Shown piece after piece: positions 19,436 through 28,125 of a DNA stretch of 64,000 nucleotides. Below the pieces are notes generated by a model. The model searched no databases and was not told where the DNA came from. It was given only the letters and a program-made list of their open reading frames with translations. Location of the stretch: assembly GCA_016218725.1 (NCBI GenBank), contig JACRDB010000050.1, positions 1 through 64,000 of the forward strand, in the 5' to 3' direction. Source of the DNA: Deltaproteobacteria bacterium (GTDB taxonomy: Bacteria; Myxococcota_A; Polyangia; Polyangiales; Ga0077539). The position numbers and the translations under genes are program-made. Numbering within the stretch: the stretch's first letter is position 1; every line of letters starts with the position of its first letter.

Positions 19436-20749
19436 ATGGAAGTCCCCACCGTCGTCAAGCACCGCCGCGCCCACGCGGTGCTCTTCGCTCTCCTTGCCGG
19501 TTGTCACCCCACGCCCCGCGCCCAGGCCCCGTCGAGCCCCCCGAGCGCCCAGGGCCCGCTGGACCTCGACGCGGGCGCCGCCGAGGGCGCGCCCGGCGCC
19601 ACCCGCGACCCGCCCGCGCCCACCCTCACGGCCCTGTCGCCCGCGGAGCTCGCGGCGCTGAGGCCCCTCCTGGACCGTGGCCCCGCCCTCCTGGTGCGCG
19701 ACGCCGACCGCGGGATGGAGGCCCGCATCACCCTGGTGAATCGCGCCCGAGCCCCCGTGGCCACCGTGCGTCGCGTGATCACCACGCCCGATGACTACCT
19801 CACCTTCATGCCCACGCTCCGGAGCGTGGAGGTCCTGAGCCGCCACAACAACCGCACGGCCTTCCGGTTTCATGTCGCCGCGCCGGTGTTCAACGTCACG
19901 GCCCTCTCCGCCATGACCGAGCTGGGCGAGCGCCGCGTGGACGTGTCCATCGTCGAGAGCGAGACCGGCCCCGGGGGCTCCCGCTGGGACCTCACGCCGG
20001 ACGGGCCCGACGCCACGCTCGTCCAGCTTACCACCTGGGGAGACCCGTCCCGAGGCCACTGGATGCTCCGCCAGCTCGCCCGGCGCTCCCCCGCCGCCAT
20101 CGCCGGGATGAACGTCTCCGCGGACACCGTGCTCGCCCTCGGGGTCTCTCGCCAGGCCGAGAGGCTCTCGGGCTCCAGCGCCCCCGTGAGGCCCTCGGAG
20201 CCCATCGGGCCTCAGGGTCCCCTGGCCCCGCCCCCGGCGGGCCCCTGGAGGGCCCTCACCCACGACGCCACGCTCCTGTCCCTGAGCCTCACCCCCGACG
20301 GGGCCATCCAGCAGGTGACCGTCGCCGCCTGGACCCGGGCCTCGCCGGACGCCGTGCTGGCGAGGCTCCGGGACGTCCCCGGGCACCCCAGGGTCTGGGG
20401 CTCCATCCAGTCCATCGAGGTGGTCCCCGGCACCCCCGCGGGTGAAGTTCGCTACCGCTCCGTGGTCCAGAACCCGCTCTCGCGCCTGGAGGGCGAGCAG
20501 CGCCTCGTCGAGCGCGACGGCGCCGTCTGGATCGAAGGCACCGGCGGAGACTTCTCCGGCGCCGACCACCGCTATGACGTCACCCCGGAGCCCGACGGGG
20601 GCTGCGTCGTCGCCATGACCGGCGGGGCCGACTACAACCGCGCCGGCTGGCTCACCCGCGCCCTCATGGCCCGGGACCCGTGGCTCGTCGCAGGCTTCGC
20701 CGGGAGCTGGAAGATCGTCTGGCTCCGACACCTCTTGAGGGGATTGTGA
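19436..20749 (+). CDS. lipoprotein with two START/SRPBCC-like modules
   Basis: A 437-residue putative lipoprotein (signal ending in LLAGC, Cys near residue 23), followed by a Pro/Ala-rich linker. Two regions, roughly residues 95-235 and 265-425, share a pattern of strand, VRRVITTPDDYLTFMPTLRSVEVLSR-type helix-loop and long C-terminal helix, which resembles the SRPBCC/START-like polyketide cyclase fold used for lipid or hydrophobic ligands. ATG 19436 is preceded directly by an in-frame TTG. It is divergent from an acyl-CoA synthetase, so a shared role with lipids is possible but unproven. Its stop overlaps the next gene as GTGA. Confidence 0.65.
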   Translation: MEVPTVVKHRRAHAVLFALLAGCHPTPRAQAPSSPPSAQGPLDLDAGAAEGAPGATRDPPAPTLTALSPAELAALRPLLDRGPALLVRDADRGMEARITLVNRARAPVATVRRVITTPDDYLTFMPTLRSVEVLSRHNNRTAFRFHVAAPVFNVTALSAMTELGERRVDVSIVESETGPGGSRWDLTPDGPDATLVQLTTWGDPSRGHWMLRQLARRSPAAIAGMNVSADTVLALGVSRQAERLSGSSAPVRPSEPIGPQGPLAPPPAGPWRALTHDATLLSLSLTPDGAIQQVTVAAWTRASPDAVLARLRDVPGHPRVWGSIQSIEVVPGTPAGEVRYRSVVQNPLSRLEGEQRLVERDGAVWIEGTGGDFSGADHRYDVTPEPDGGCVVAMTGGADYNRAGWLTRALMARDPWLVAGFAGSWKIVWLRHLLRGL

Positions 20750-21609
20750 ACGGCGTTCACTTTTTGTCCATGGGCCTGGTATGTATGTTATGGTGTGGTG
20801 ATGTGGTTGCTCAGCCTACACCCGAGGGGTCCCGGGTGGAGGAGGGGCAGCGGCACCTGACCCTGGGGCTGCGGCTCTTCGCGGAGTTCCACTACGGCGA
20901 GGCCATCCAGGAGTTCCAGCGGGCGTACGCGGCGACGCCGACGCCGGCGCTGTGGTACAATATCGGTCTGGCGAGGCTCCGGCTGGCGCAGTACGACGCC
21001 GCCGCGCAGGACTTCCAGCGGTACCTCAGGGATCGCCCGGACGCCCCGGACCGGGAGGAGGTCACGCGGCAGATCGCCGAGGCCACCCGCGAGGCCGAGC
21101 GCCAGAGGAGCGCGCTGCAACGGCGGGAGCTCGCCAGCACGCTCCGGGTGGAGACGCCCTCGCGGGAAGCGAGGATCACCGTGGACGGGCGTCCCTTCGA
21201 GGCGAGGGCCTCGGCGGTGGCCGTGGCGCCCGGGGAGCACCGGGTGAGGGTGACCGCGCCGGGGCACCAGGACTGGCAGGCCGTGGTGCGCGTGAGGCCC
21301 GGGGCCGCGAGCCTGGTGCTCGCCACGCCGATGCCGCTCACGCGGTACCGCTCGATCCCCGCGGGGCACTGGGTGAGCGGTGCCCTCGGCGTCGCCGGCG
21401 TCGGCGCGCTCGCCACGGGCGCGTACTTCGGGTTTCGGGCCCTCGGGGCCGACGACGGCGCCGCGCGCGAGGAGCGCTCGCTCCGCGCGGACGTGCTCTT
21501 CGGGGTGGGCCTGGGCCTCGTCCTGACGGCCGTGGTGGCGTACTTCTTCGAGCGGGGCTCCAGCCGCACCGAGCGCGTGGTGGGCGCTCAGAGCGCGCCG
21601 GGCCAGTAG
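20746..21609 (+). CDS. exported TPR and PEGA-domain membrane protein
   Basis: A 287-residue protein. The start is GTG 20746, which overlaps the previous stop (GTGA) and has GAGGGG a few bases upstream. After a short, unusually AT-rich signal sequence come TPR repeats (residues about 30-105, with Y-x-x-A-x-x-x-F-x-x-Y patterns), a coiled segment, a PEGA domain (about 125-190: TLRVETPSREARITVDG...) and two transmembrane helices (about 205-270). TPR-PEGA proteins are common in myxobacteria as periplasmic scaffolds. The 3' end overlaps the convergent deacetylase gene by 22 bp. Confidence 0.75.
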   Translation: MNGVHFLSMGLVCMLWCGDVVAQPTPEGSRVEEGQRHLTLGLRLFAEFHYGEAIQEFQRAYAATPTPALWYNIGLARLRLAQYDAAAQDFQRYLRDRPDAPDREEVTRQIAEATREAERQRSALQRRELASTLRVETPSREARITVDGRPFEARASAVAVAPGEHRVRVTAPGHQDWQAVVRVRPGAASLVLATPMPLTRYRSIPAGHWVSGALGVAGVGALATGAYFGFRALGADDGAAREERSLRADVLFGVGLGLVLTAVVAYFFERGSSRTERVVGAQSAPGQ

Positions 21610-22625
21610 GGCTCCAGGCTCCGCCGGAGCGTCCTGGCCACGGCGCTCACCAGGTGGTTGTTGCGCCCCTGGAGGGCCGGGGCCTGCGTCGGGTCCACGA
21701 GCGCCCCGAGGGCCGCGGCGACGCTGTCCTCCAGAGCCGTGAGGTCGTAGCCGCCCTCCAGGAAGAAGCCCACGGGCACCGCGGGGAGGGCCCCTCGCAG
21801 CGCCGAGGCCATCCACGCGAAGGCCCCCGCGTCGAGCTTGAGGCTGGAGAGCGGGTCCCGGGCGTGGGCGTCGAAGCCCGCGGACACCAGCAGGAGCTCC
21901 GGACGGTGGGCCGTCACCAACGGGAGCACCACCTCCTGGAAGGCCTGGGCGTAGTCCCTCCCGTCGCTGCCGGACTGGAAGGGGAGGTTGATCGTACGGC
22001 CGAGGCCGTCGCCCGCGCCGAGCTCGTTCACGTGCCCGCTGCCGGGGTACAGCGGCGACTCGTGGAGGGACACGAAGAGCACGGCGGGGTCGCGCTCGAA
22101 GATGGCCTGGGTGCCGTTGCCGTGGTGCACGTCCCAGTCCACGATGGCCACGCGAGGGACGCCCCGGGCCCGGGCGTGGGCCGCGGCCACGGCGATGTTG
22201 TTGAGCAGGCAGAAGCCCATGGCCCGGTCCGGGAGGCAGTGGTGCCCCGGGGGCCGGGCCAGGAGGGCCCCCACCGGGGCCCGGGCCTGGAGGAGCGCGT
22301 CCACCACCTCGCAGGCGCCGCCGGCCGCGCGCCAGGCCGCCTCGCGGCTGTGGGCGTTGAAGTACGTGTCCCCGTCGAGCATCCCCGCGCGCCCCGCGAG
22401 CCGGGCCTGGAGCCTCTCCAGGTAGGCCGGGTGATGGACCCTGGCGAGCTCCTCCAGGGTGGCCTCCCGAGCGGGGAGATACACCCTGGGAGCGCCCACG
22501 CGGGCGAGGCCCCGGAGGGCCGCCCCGAGGCGCTCCGGGCGCTCCGGGTGGAACCCGGAGGGGCTGTGCGCGGTGAACACCGGGTCGGACACCACCGCGA
22601 GGGAGGCAGAGGGGCTGAGGTGCAT
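21588..22625 (-). CDS. histone-deacetylase-family (acetylpolyamine amidohydrolase-like) enzyme
   Basis: A 345-residue arginase/deacetylase-fold zinc hydrolase. Signature elements are all present: the charge-relay HH in RPPGHH (about residues 126-130), zinc ligands in DWDVHHGNGT (about 163-172) and SAGFDAHARDP (about 245), and the GGY loop (FFLEGGYD). Members remove acetyl groups from lysine, polyamines or small molecules; in bacteria the natural substrate is often unknown. It looks catalytically intact and cytoplasmic. It converges with the TPR/PEGA gene. Confidence 0.92.
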   Translation of the reverse strand: MHLSPSASLAVVSDPVFTAHSPSGFHPERPERLGAALRGLARVGAPRVYLPAREATLEELARVHHPAYLERLQARLAGRAGMLDGDTYFNAHSREAAWRAAGGACEVVDALLQARAPVGALLARPPGHHCLPDRAMGFCLLNNIAVAAAHARARGVPRVAIVDWDVHHGNGTQAIFERDPAVLFVSLHESPLYPGSGHVNELGAGDGLGRTINLPFQSGSDGRDYAQAFQEVVLPLVTAHRPELLLVSAGFDAHARDPLSSLKLDAGAFAWMASALRGALPAVPVGFFLEGGYDLTALEDSVAAALGALVDPTQAPALQGRNNHLVSAVARTLRRSLEPYWPGAL

Positions 22626-22802
22626 CGGAAGGGATTCGCTTGACCGCGCTTTCGCGCGGGTGTTACCTCCGCGAGGGAGTACCCTGAATGCGCGCTGGCG
22701 CCAAGGGGATCCCACGCGGGACCCGCACCCACCCAACGAGAGTCTCTAGTCCGGTCGAGGTCTCGCGCCCGGGTTCACACCGATCAAAGGGGAATCGGCA
22801 CG

Positions 22803-23957
22803 ATGCGCTGGAAGATGTTGACGGGAAACGTGGTGCTGGTGCTGCTCCTCGGGGCGCTGGCCTGGTATTTCACCCGTAGCTTCGCCGCGGACGCGCTGGC
22901 CCAGGGGGTGGACCCGAGCGTCGGCCGGGGCGGCACGCTCCTGGAGGCCGTGCGCAACCAGGACGGGCAGCAGCTCCTGAACGCTTGCGTCACGGCGACC
23001 ACCAGCCCGGACCTGGCGGCGGTCTTCGCGGAGGAGACCGTGAGCGCCCAGCGAGGCCTGGCCTTCACCTACGCCGACGGGCTGGCCCGCAGCATGGCCA
23101 CCATGCTCCCGCGCCGGGGCCGCCCGGCGGAGCTGGTGGTGGTGGTGTCCCGCGAGGGCGAGGTGCTCGCTCGGAACATCGAGCGCAACGCCGACGCCGG
23201 GAGGAACCTCCGGCAGGACCTCCCCGCGGTAGGCCAGGTGCTGGACACCGGCCGCGCCGCGCGGGACTACCTGAACTACAACCAGCAGGGCTGGCTGGAG
23301 GTCGCGGTGGCGCCGGTGGTGGTGGGGGGCCAGGTCAAGGGCGCGCTGCTGGTAGGCTACGCCCTGGCCGACAGCGCCGCCCGCAACGACGCGGACCGCA
23401 TCGGGGTCGGGGTGGGCTACCTCCTGCGGGAGAACGACCGCTACGTGGTGCAGTCGCTCTCCGTGGGCACGCAGAGCGAGAAGAACGAGCTGCGCGACTG
23501 GGCCAACCAGAACGGCAACAACTTCCAGACCATGCTCCGGGCCCGGCCGAGGGTGACGCTCACCCTGGGCAATGAGGTCTACCGGGCCCAGGTGCTCCCG
23601 ATGCCCGGGGCCCAGAGCGCCGCGGCCGGGGCCATCATCCTGCAGAGCGTGTCCGAGGCCCGGGCCCCCGCCGGGGGCGTGGCCTTCCCGATTGTCATCC
23701 TGACGCTCCTCGGGCTCCTCGGGGTGCTCGGCTACAACCTGTTCCTGGCGAACTACCTGGAGAAGCCCATCGAGCAGATCGAGGACGGGCTCCTGCAGAT
23801 CATCAACGGGAACCGTGACTTCCGGCTCGGGCTGGAGCACCCCGAGCTGGGCGGGATCGTGTACCGGATCAACCAGCTCGTGCAGGAGCTCACCGGCCAG
23901 GAGGAGGCCGACGAGCAGGGCCGGGTGTCGCACCCCCCGCCGCGGGGCGAGGGTTGA
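22803..23957 (+). CDS. membrane sensor: periplasmic cache-like domain and HAMP
   Basis: A 384-residue protein with an N-terminal transmembrane helix (residues 6-25), a periplasmic sensor region of about 260 residues with cache-like alternation (WLEVAVAPVVVGGQVKGALLVGY), a second helix (about 298-322) and a HAMP-like linker (EKPIEQIEDGLLQIINGNRDFR). It ends about 30 residues later with no kinase, methyl-accepting or cyclase domain. It must therefore signal through a partner or act as a dimerisation module. The gene upstream is divergent, across a 177-base gap in which I see no strong promoter. Confidence 0.7.
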   Translation: MRWKMLTGNVVLVLLLGALAWYFTRSFAADALAQGVDPSVGRGGTLLEAVRNQDGQQLLNACVTATTSPDLAAVFAEETVSAQRGLAFTYADGLARSMATMLPRRGRPAELVVVVSREGEVLARNIERNADAGRNLRQDLPAVGQVLDTGRAARDYLNYNQQGWLEVAVAPVVVGGQVKGALLVGYALADSAARNDADRIGVGVGYLLRENDRYVVQSLSVGTQSEKNELRDWANQNGNNFQTMLRARPRVTLTLGNEVYRAQVLPMPGAQSAAAGAIILQSVSEARAPAGGVAFPIVILTLLGLLGVLGYNLFLANYLEKPIEQIEDGLLQIINGNRDFRLGLEHPELGGIVYRINQLVQELTGQEEADEQGRVSHPPPRGEG

Positions 23958-24008
23958 CGGGAAGGCCCCCGGTCGCGTAGCGGTTCTCTTCCGAGGACGT
24001 GAAGGTTC

Positions 24009-24764
24009 ATGGGACTGTTTGATTTCCTGAAGCGCGGCGGCGGCGGCGCCATGGGCGAGGCCGCCATCGGGCGCCACGCCGAGCGGGTGCTGGACAAGCG
24101 GGGGATGAGCCCGGACCGCTTCCCCTCCATCGAGTACCTGTGCCGCCTGGGCACCGAGGACGCGTGGAGGGCCGTGCTGCCGCGGTACAATTTCACCGTG
24201 GACCCGTCGATCACCGACCGGGAGGAGAAGCAGTACATCTTTGATCAGCTCAAGGACTCGCCGGAGACCGCCCTGGAGCCCGTCAAGGAGTTCGTGCGCA
24301 AGACCTCCGCGGTCAACTGGCCCCTGAAGATGCTCCGGGCCATCCAAGAGCCCGAGGACTTCGTGGAGACGCTCCTGGAGGTGCTCAAGGGCGAGGACAC
24401 GAGCTACCAGAAGAACCCCGAGCGCAAGATCCAGGTGATCATCGCGCTGGAGGACGAGGTGGACGCCAGGGTGCCCCCCGCGGTGCTCCCCTTCCTGGAG
24501 GACGTCTCCGAGGACACCCGCTTCCACGCGGTGCGCACGCTCCTCGCGCAAGGGGACGCCAGCGCCGTGGAGCCCCTCTGGGCGCTCTTCGTACGGGATG
24601 ACAGCATGCGCATCCGGACCACCATCGCCGACGGCATGGCCGAGCGGTCCTGGGCGGCCCCGGAGGGCGACCGGGAGAAGGTCGCCCAGCTCCTCCTGAG
24701 GGTGCCCAACGGGCCCTACACGCTCAGCCCCGAGCTCCAGGTCCAGCGCCCGCCTCGCCGCTGA
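24009..24764 (+). CDS. HEAT-repeat-like protein
   Basis: A 251-residue soluble protein beginning MGLFDFLKR. From about residue 60 onward it forms helical repeats (ETALEPVKEFVRK, DFVETLLEVLKG, PAVLPFLEDVSEDTRFHAVRTLLAQG, SAVEPLWALFVRDDSMRIRTTIADGM) typical of HEAT/armadillo scaffolds. There is no catalytic motif. It follows the HAMP sensor gene in the same orientation (51-base gap) and converges on a second HAMP protein with 5 bases between stops. I infer a protein-interaction scaffold, possibly for these sensors. Confidence 0.7.
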   Translation: MGLFDFLKRGGGGAMGEAAIGRHAERVLDKRGMSPDRFPSIEYLCRLGTEDAWRAVLPRYNFTVDPSITDREEKQYIFDQLKDSPETALEPVKEFVRKTSAVNWPLKMLRAIQEPEDFVETLLEVLKGEDTSYQKNPERKIQVIIALEDEVDARVPPAVLPFLEDVSEDTRFHAVRTLLAQGDASAVEPLWALFVRDDSMRIRTTIADGMAERSWAAPEGDREKVAQLLLRVPNGPYTLSPELQVQRPPRR

Positions 24765-24769
24765 GCGGC

Positions 24770-25588
24770 TCAGGCGATGGTGCTGCGCTCGCCGGTGGAG
24801 GGCCCCCCGAGGTGGGCGTCCATCCTCCCGCGGAGGGCGCGCAGCGCGGCCAGGGTCTCGGGGTCCGCGCCGCCCTTCTCCGCAAGGGCGATGGCGGCGT
24901 CGAGCTCCGAGAGCTCCCGGGCCTGGATCGTCCGGAGCGCGAGGATCATGGCCTCGAAGGCGTCGTAGAGGTCCGTGAGCTCGTCGCCGCGGCGGAGCTT
25001 GCCCTGGAGGCGCAGGGTGCCCTGGCCGACCTCGGTGAAGAGGCGCTTCATGCGGTGCACCGGCCCCACGATCCGGTGCGTGACCATCACCCCGAGGATG
25101 GTCAGGGCCAGGAGCATGGATACGCCCGCGACCACCAGGACCTGGAGTGTGCGCGCCCGGGACCAGGCGATGAGCTCCCGCTGCGAGCGCACCTTGGCCC
25201 GCTGGCGCTGTACCCTCGCGAGGTCCGCGCGGTAGCGCCGCTCGACCTCCTCGAGCTCGCGCTCGATGGTGCGCACCACGGCGGGGTCGTCCGGGGCCGC
25301 CGCGAGCTGCTGCATCCGGAGGATCCTGGCGGAGGACTGCGACTCGCGCAGGGCGCGCTCGGACTGGTCCTCGGCGAGGGAGGCCAGGTCCACGGCGTCC
25401 CGGGCCTGGGCCACGGCCACCGCGGAGGTGCGGGCCACCATGGCCCCGAGGGCCACCAGGAGCACCGCGGCCACGCCCACCAGGGCGATGGTGTACTTGA
25501 GCTGGAACCTCGGCACCAGGAGGTAGTTGCGCAGGCGCCGCTGGGACCGCCCGACGGAGACAACGGAGGGTCGGAGTTCTTCGGTCAC
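24770..25588 (-). CDS. HAMP-domain membrane protein with periplasmic coiled coil
   Basis: A 272-residue protein: transmembrane helix (about residues 32-52), a periplasmic helical hairpin rich in Glu/Arg (about 55-145, four-helix-bundle type), a second helix (about 148-170) and a HAMP domain (HRIVGPVHRMKRLFTEVGQG...). About 70 helical residues follow, without a known output domain. GTG 25588 overlaps the stop of the upstream HEAT/LpoB-like gene (GTGA), so the two are translationally coupled. Confidence 0.75.
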   Translation of the reverse strand: MTEELRPSVVSVGRSQRRLRNYLLVPRFQLKYTIALVGVAAVLLVALGAMVARTSAVAVAQARDAVDLASLAEDQSERALRESQSSARILRMQQLAAAPDDPAVVRTIERELEEVERRYRADLARVQRQRAKVRSQRELIAWSRARTLQVLVVAGVSMLLALTILGVMVTHRIVGPVHRMKRLFTEVGQGTLRLQGKLRRGDELTDLYDAFEAMILALRTIQARELSELDAAIALAEKGGADPETLAALRALRGRMDAHLGGPSTGERSTIA

Positions 25589-26361
25589 GGCGTCCTCGCG
25601 AACTGGTCCACGGCGTTCCCTGCGGCATTACGCACCGCCTGGCGCACGGCGTCCACTTCCGCGGCGCCCGGGTCCAGCGCCGAGGCCACGGTGCTGCTGG
25701 CGGTGACATCGAAGCGGTACTCGCGCCCCGGGAAGGTCTGGGCCACCAAGGAGACGGTGACCCTCACGGCGCCCTCGGAGCGGGCCACGCCCTGAATCGA
25801 CCCGTCCAGGACGAAGCCCCGCAGGGAGCGGGCCTCCGGGGAGGTCACCACGGCCACGTCGCGGCGCTCGGCCAGGGCCCCCACCAGCGCCTCCCGAGCG
25901 GCGGTCTGGAGGGTCCCGCTGCGGGGGTGCTCCGCGCAGCGGAAGCTCCCCACTGCTACGCGCGTGCGCGCGGGCGCGGGCGCGAGGGCCTCCCCGCGGC
26001 GGGTGGAGAGCGCCGCCACGACGCGCGCGGCCTGGGCCCTCACCGAGGCCACCGGGTCCTGGAGGAGCGCGCGGGCGGGCTCCAGGCCCCGCGGGTCCCC
26101 GAGGGCCAGGAGCGCGCCCAGGAGCGCCGCGCGGGTGTTGCCGTGGGTCTCGCGCCTGAGGGCGTCGAGCACGCCCTGGACGCTGTCCGCGGCGCGCAGC
26201 TCGGCGAGGCGCAGGGCCGCCGAGAGGCGCACCCGCTCGTCCCGGTCGCCCAGCATCCGGAGGAAGAAGTCACTGCGGGCGTCACCCCGCGCCGAGGGCG
26301 CCAGGAGGCACAACGAGAGAACCACCGCGGTCGCGCGCAAGGCCCCGTAAGGATACCGCAC
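25585..26361 (-). CDS. exported HEAT-repeat protein with LpoB/CsgG-like domain
   Basis: A 258-residue exported protein. The first half has HEAT-type repeats (DERVRLSAALRLAELR, NTRAALLGALLALGD, VASVRAQAARVVAAL). The second half (about 130-250) begins TRVAVGSF and continues through AREALVGALAERRDVAVV, the pattern of CsgG/LpoB-like periplasmic domains. GTG 26361 gives a plausible signal peptide (VLSLCLLAPSARG), but the GGGGA ribosome-binding site abuts it; TTG 26340 is an alternative. It is coupled to a HAMP membrane protein downstream, so the pair may form an envelope complex. Confidence 0.65.
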   Translation of the reverse strand: MRYPYGALRATAVVLSLCLLAPSARGDARSDFFLRMLGDRDERVRLSAALRLAELRAADSVQGVLDALRRETHGNTRAALLGALLALGDPRGLEPARALLQDPVASVRAQAARVVAALSTRRGEALAPAPARTRVAVGSFRCAEHPRSGTLQTAAREALVGALAERRDVAVVTSPEARSLRGFVLDGSIQGVARSEGAVRVTVSLVAQTFPGREYRFDVTASSTVASALDPGAAEVDAVRQAVRNAAGNAVDQFARTP

Positions 26362-26415
26362 TCCCCGGGGGCCCACAGCGTTGCGCGCGGGCTCGCGCCG
26401 GGGCACAGTGCCCTG

Positions 26416-28005
26416 GTGCGGCGAACGGGGCTGGTGCTCTCTCTGGGCCTCGGGCTGTGCCCCGCGGAGCCTCGGGCCTTCGGCCTCCGGGTGGTGAGCG
26501 CCACGGAGCTCCGGGCGGAGCCCCAGGTGAGCCCCGACCGTACCCAGGCCGCGGTGCTCCTGCACCTCCGGGACGACCACCGGGGACCCCTCGCGCGCCG
26601 CAGGCTCCAGCTCGACGGCGCCCTCGATGGGGCCTCCGCCACGCGCCACACCCTGGACACCGACGACCAGGGGGACGCCCTGGCGCGCTTCCCCCTCCGG
26701 CCAACGGACCATGTCCTGCACCTGCGCGCGGAGTTCCCTGGGGACCGCTCCCACGCCCCGGCGACCCATACCCTGCAGGTTAACCTCGACGCGCCCTTTG
26801 TCACCGCCGAGGTGGACGCCCCGCCCGTGGTGGACCAGGACGGCCCTCCGATTCGTGTGGTGGTGAGGGTGAATGTAGGCCAGGTCGCACCGTTGAACCC
26901 CGGAGGGCTCTCCGTGGACCTCTCGGTGGACGACCGGGTGCGCGCGGCGGGGGTGACGGACGTGACCGGGCGCAGGGTGTTCATGCTTCGACCGGAGGAG
27001 CTCGGGACCGCGGGGGTGCATAGGTTGCGGCCGCGGGTGGCGGTGCAGCCCGAGGTGGTCCGGGGCACCGAGAGGAGCGTCCTGGTGAGGGCTCGGGTGG
27101 GCCTCCACCTGGCGCGGAGGGAGGGTACCGGGGTGCTGTACGGTGCGCTGCGCACGGCCCGGGGCCCGCTGGGAGGCGCCGCGCTGCGGATCATGGCGGG
27201 GGAGCGCACCCTGGCGGCGACCACCACGGACCCGCAAGGGGGTTTCGAGGTGGCGCTGGCGCCGAGCGTCCTGACGGAGCCGTCGCTGCGGGTGAGGGCG
27301 GTGTTTGACCCACCGGAACCCTGGCTGGAGCGGGCTGAGAGCGCCGTGGTGCAGGTGACGGACCCACCCCCCGCGAAGGTCGCGTGGACCTGGGAGCTCC
27401 TGGCCCTGGGTCTGGCCGCGGGGCTGGTGGGGGTCGGCGCGGCGGTCTCCCGGCGGCGGCGGGAGGGGGTCTCCGAGCCCCCCGAGGCGCCCCTGGCGGC
27501 GGTGGACCGGATCGAGGCGGTGAAGGTCCTTGCGCGCGGCGGGATACACCTCACGGTGCGGGTAAAAGACCGGGCCACGGGCCGAGCGCTCGCCGCGGCG
27601 TACCTGCGCTGGAGCCCGACGGAGCCCTGGGAGACGCTCCCGGAGGGCTCCCTGGAGCGCCCGGCGACGCGGAACCTGTCTTTCGAGGTGGGGGCCCCGG
27701 GCTTTGCCCCGAAGGCCGTCCAGGGAAATTTTCACCGCCCGGGGGAGTACGTGGTCACCGTGGCCCTGCGGTCCTGGCGGGAGGAGCTCTTTGATCGCGG
27801 GCGCCGCTGGCTCCGCGCGGGCCCTCTGGGCGCCAGAGACCTCCCCACCCCGCGGGAAGCCCTGGCAAGAGCGCCCCGGGACGCGGCCGAGGCCCGGGCC
27901 CTGGTCACCCTGGTGGAGGAGGGGTGCTATGGCCCGGAACCGCCGGGTTCTCGGGAGGTGGAGCGGGCCGACGGGCTCTTGAAGGACCTGGGTCTGCCCC
28001 CCTGA
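26416..28005 (+). CDS. exported Ig-like protein with C-terminal membrane anchor
   Basis: A 529-residue protein; likely start GTG 26416, giving a signal peptide (VLSLGLGLCPAEPRA). The extracytoplasmic part (about residues 25-320) is beta-rich, with several Ig-like or carboxypeptidase-regulatory-like segments (LYGALRTARGPLGGAALRIMAGE). A transmembrane helix sits near 330-350, followed by a cytoplasmic Arg-rich stretch, another small beta domain (AVKVLARGGIHLTVRVKD) and a helical tail. I do not recognise a specific family. It diverges from the HEAT/LpoB-like gene across 54 bases. Confidence 0.6.
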   Translation: MRRTGLVLSLGLGLCPAEPRAFGLRVVSATELRAEPQVSPDRTQAAVLLHLRDDHRGPLARRRLQLDGALDGASATRHTLDTDDQGDALARFPLRPTDHVLHLRAEFPGDRSHAPATHTLQVNLDAPFVTAEVDAPPVVDQDGPPIRVVVRVNVGQVAPLNPGGLSVDLSVDDRVRAAGVTDVTGRRVFMLRPEELGTAGVHRLRPRVAVQPEVVRGTERSVLVRARVGLHLARREGTGVLYGALRTARGPLGGAALRIMAGERTLAATTTDPQGGFEVALAPSVLTEPSLRVRAVFDPPEPWLERAESAVVQVTDPPPAKVAWTWELLALGLAAGLVGVGAAVSRRRREGVSEPPEAPLAAVDRIEAVKVLARGGIHLTVRVKDRATGRALAAAYLRWSPTEPWETLPEGSLERPATRNLSFEVGAPGFAPKAVQGNFHRPGEYVVTVALRSWREELFDRGRRWLRAGPLGARDLPTPREALARAPRDAAEARALVTLVEEGCYGPEPPGSREVERADGLLKDLGLPP

Positions 28006-28041
28006 GGAGGTTGGCGGAGCCCTCCAACGTTCCGGGGAGCG

Positions 28042-28071
28042 TTGACGGGTTGGAGTCCACGTTTCTATAGT
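28042..28071 (+). promoter_or_regulatory. sigma-70-type promoter of ftsY
   Basis: TTGACG (28042-28047) and TATAGT (28066-28071) are separated by 18 bases, a close match to the housekeeping consensus, 55 bases upstream of the ftsY ATG. An imperfect hairpin (AACGTTCC-GG-GGAGCGTT, 28026-28043) touches the -35 box and might be an operator or the end of the previous transcript. Confidence 0.7.
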
Positions 28072-28125
28072 CCGCCCTCCCAACCGGGAGCGCGGCCATC
28101 GCTTGCGCAACAGGACGGCAGCGGC

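Noticed and set aside
22640..22668. TTGACC with a weak -10 as the promoter of the sensor gene at 22803
   Set aside because: The -10 (TTACCT) has poor agreement and the gene starts about 135 bases later; evidence is too weak to list as a feature.
22746..25709. 987-residue minus-strand frame across sensor genes
   Set aside because: It crosses several genes with good signals on both strands and shows no protein family character.
28042..28125. Extending ftsY to the upstream in-frame start at 28042
   Set aside because: The extension would lie in the promoter, with the -10 box inside the reading frame, and would disrupt the N-terminal membrane anchor.
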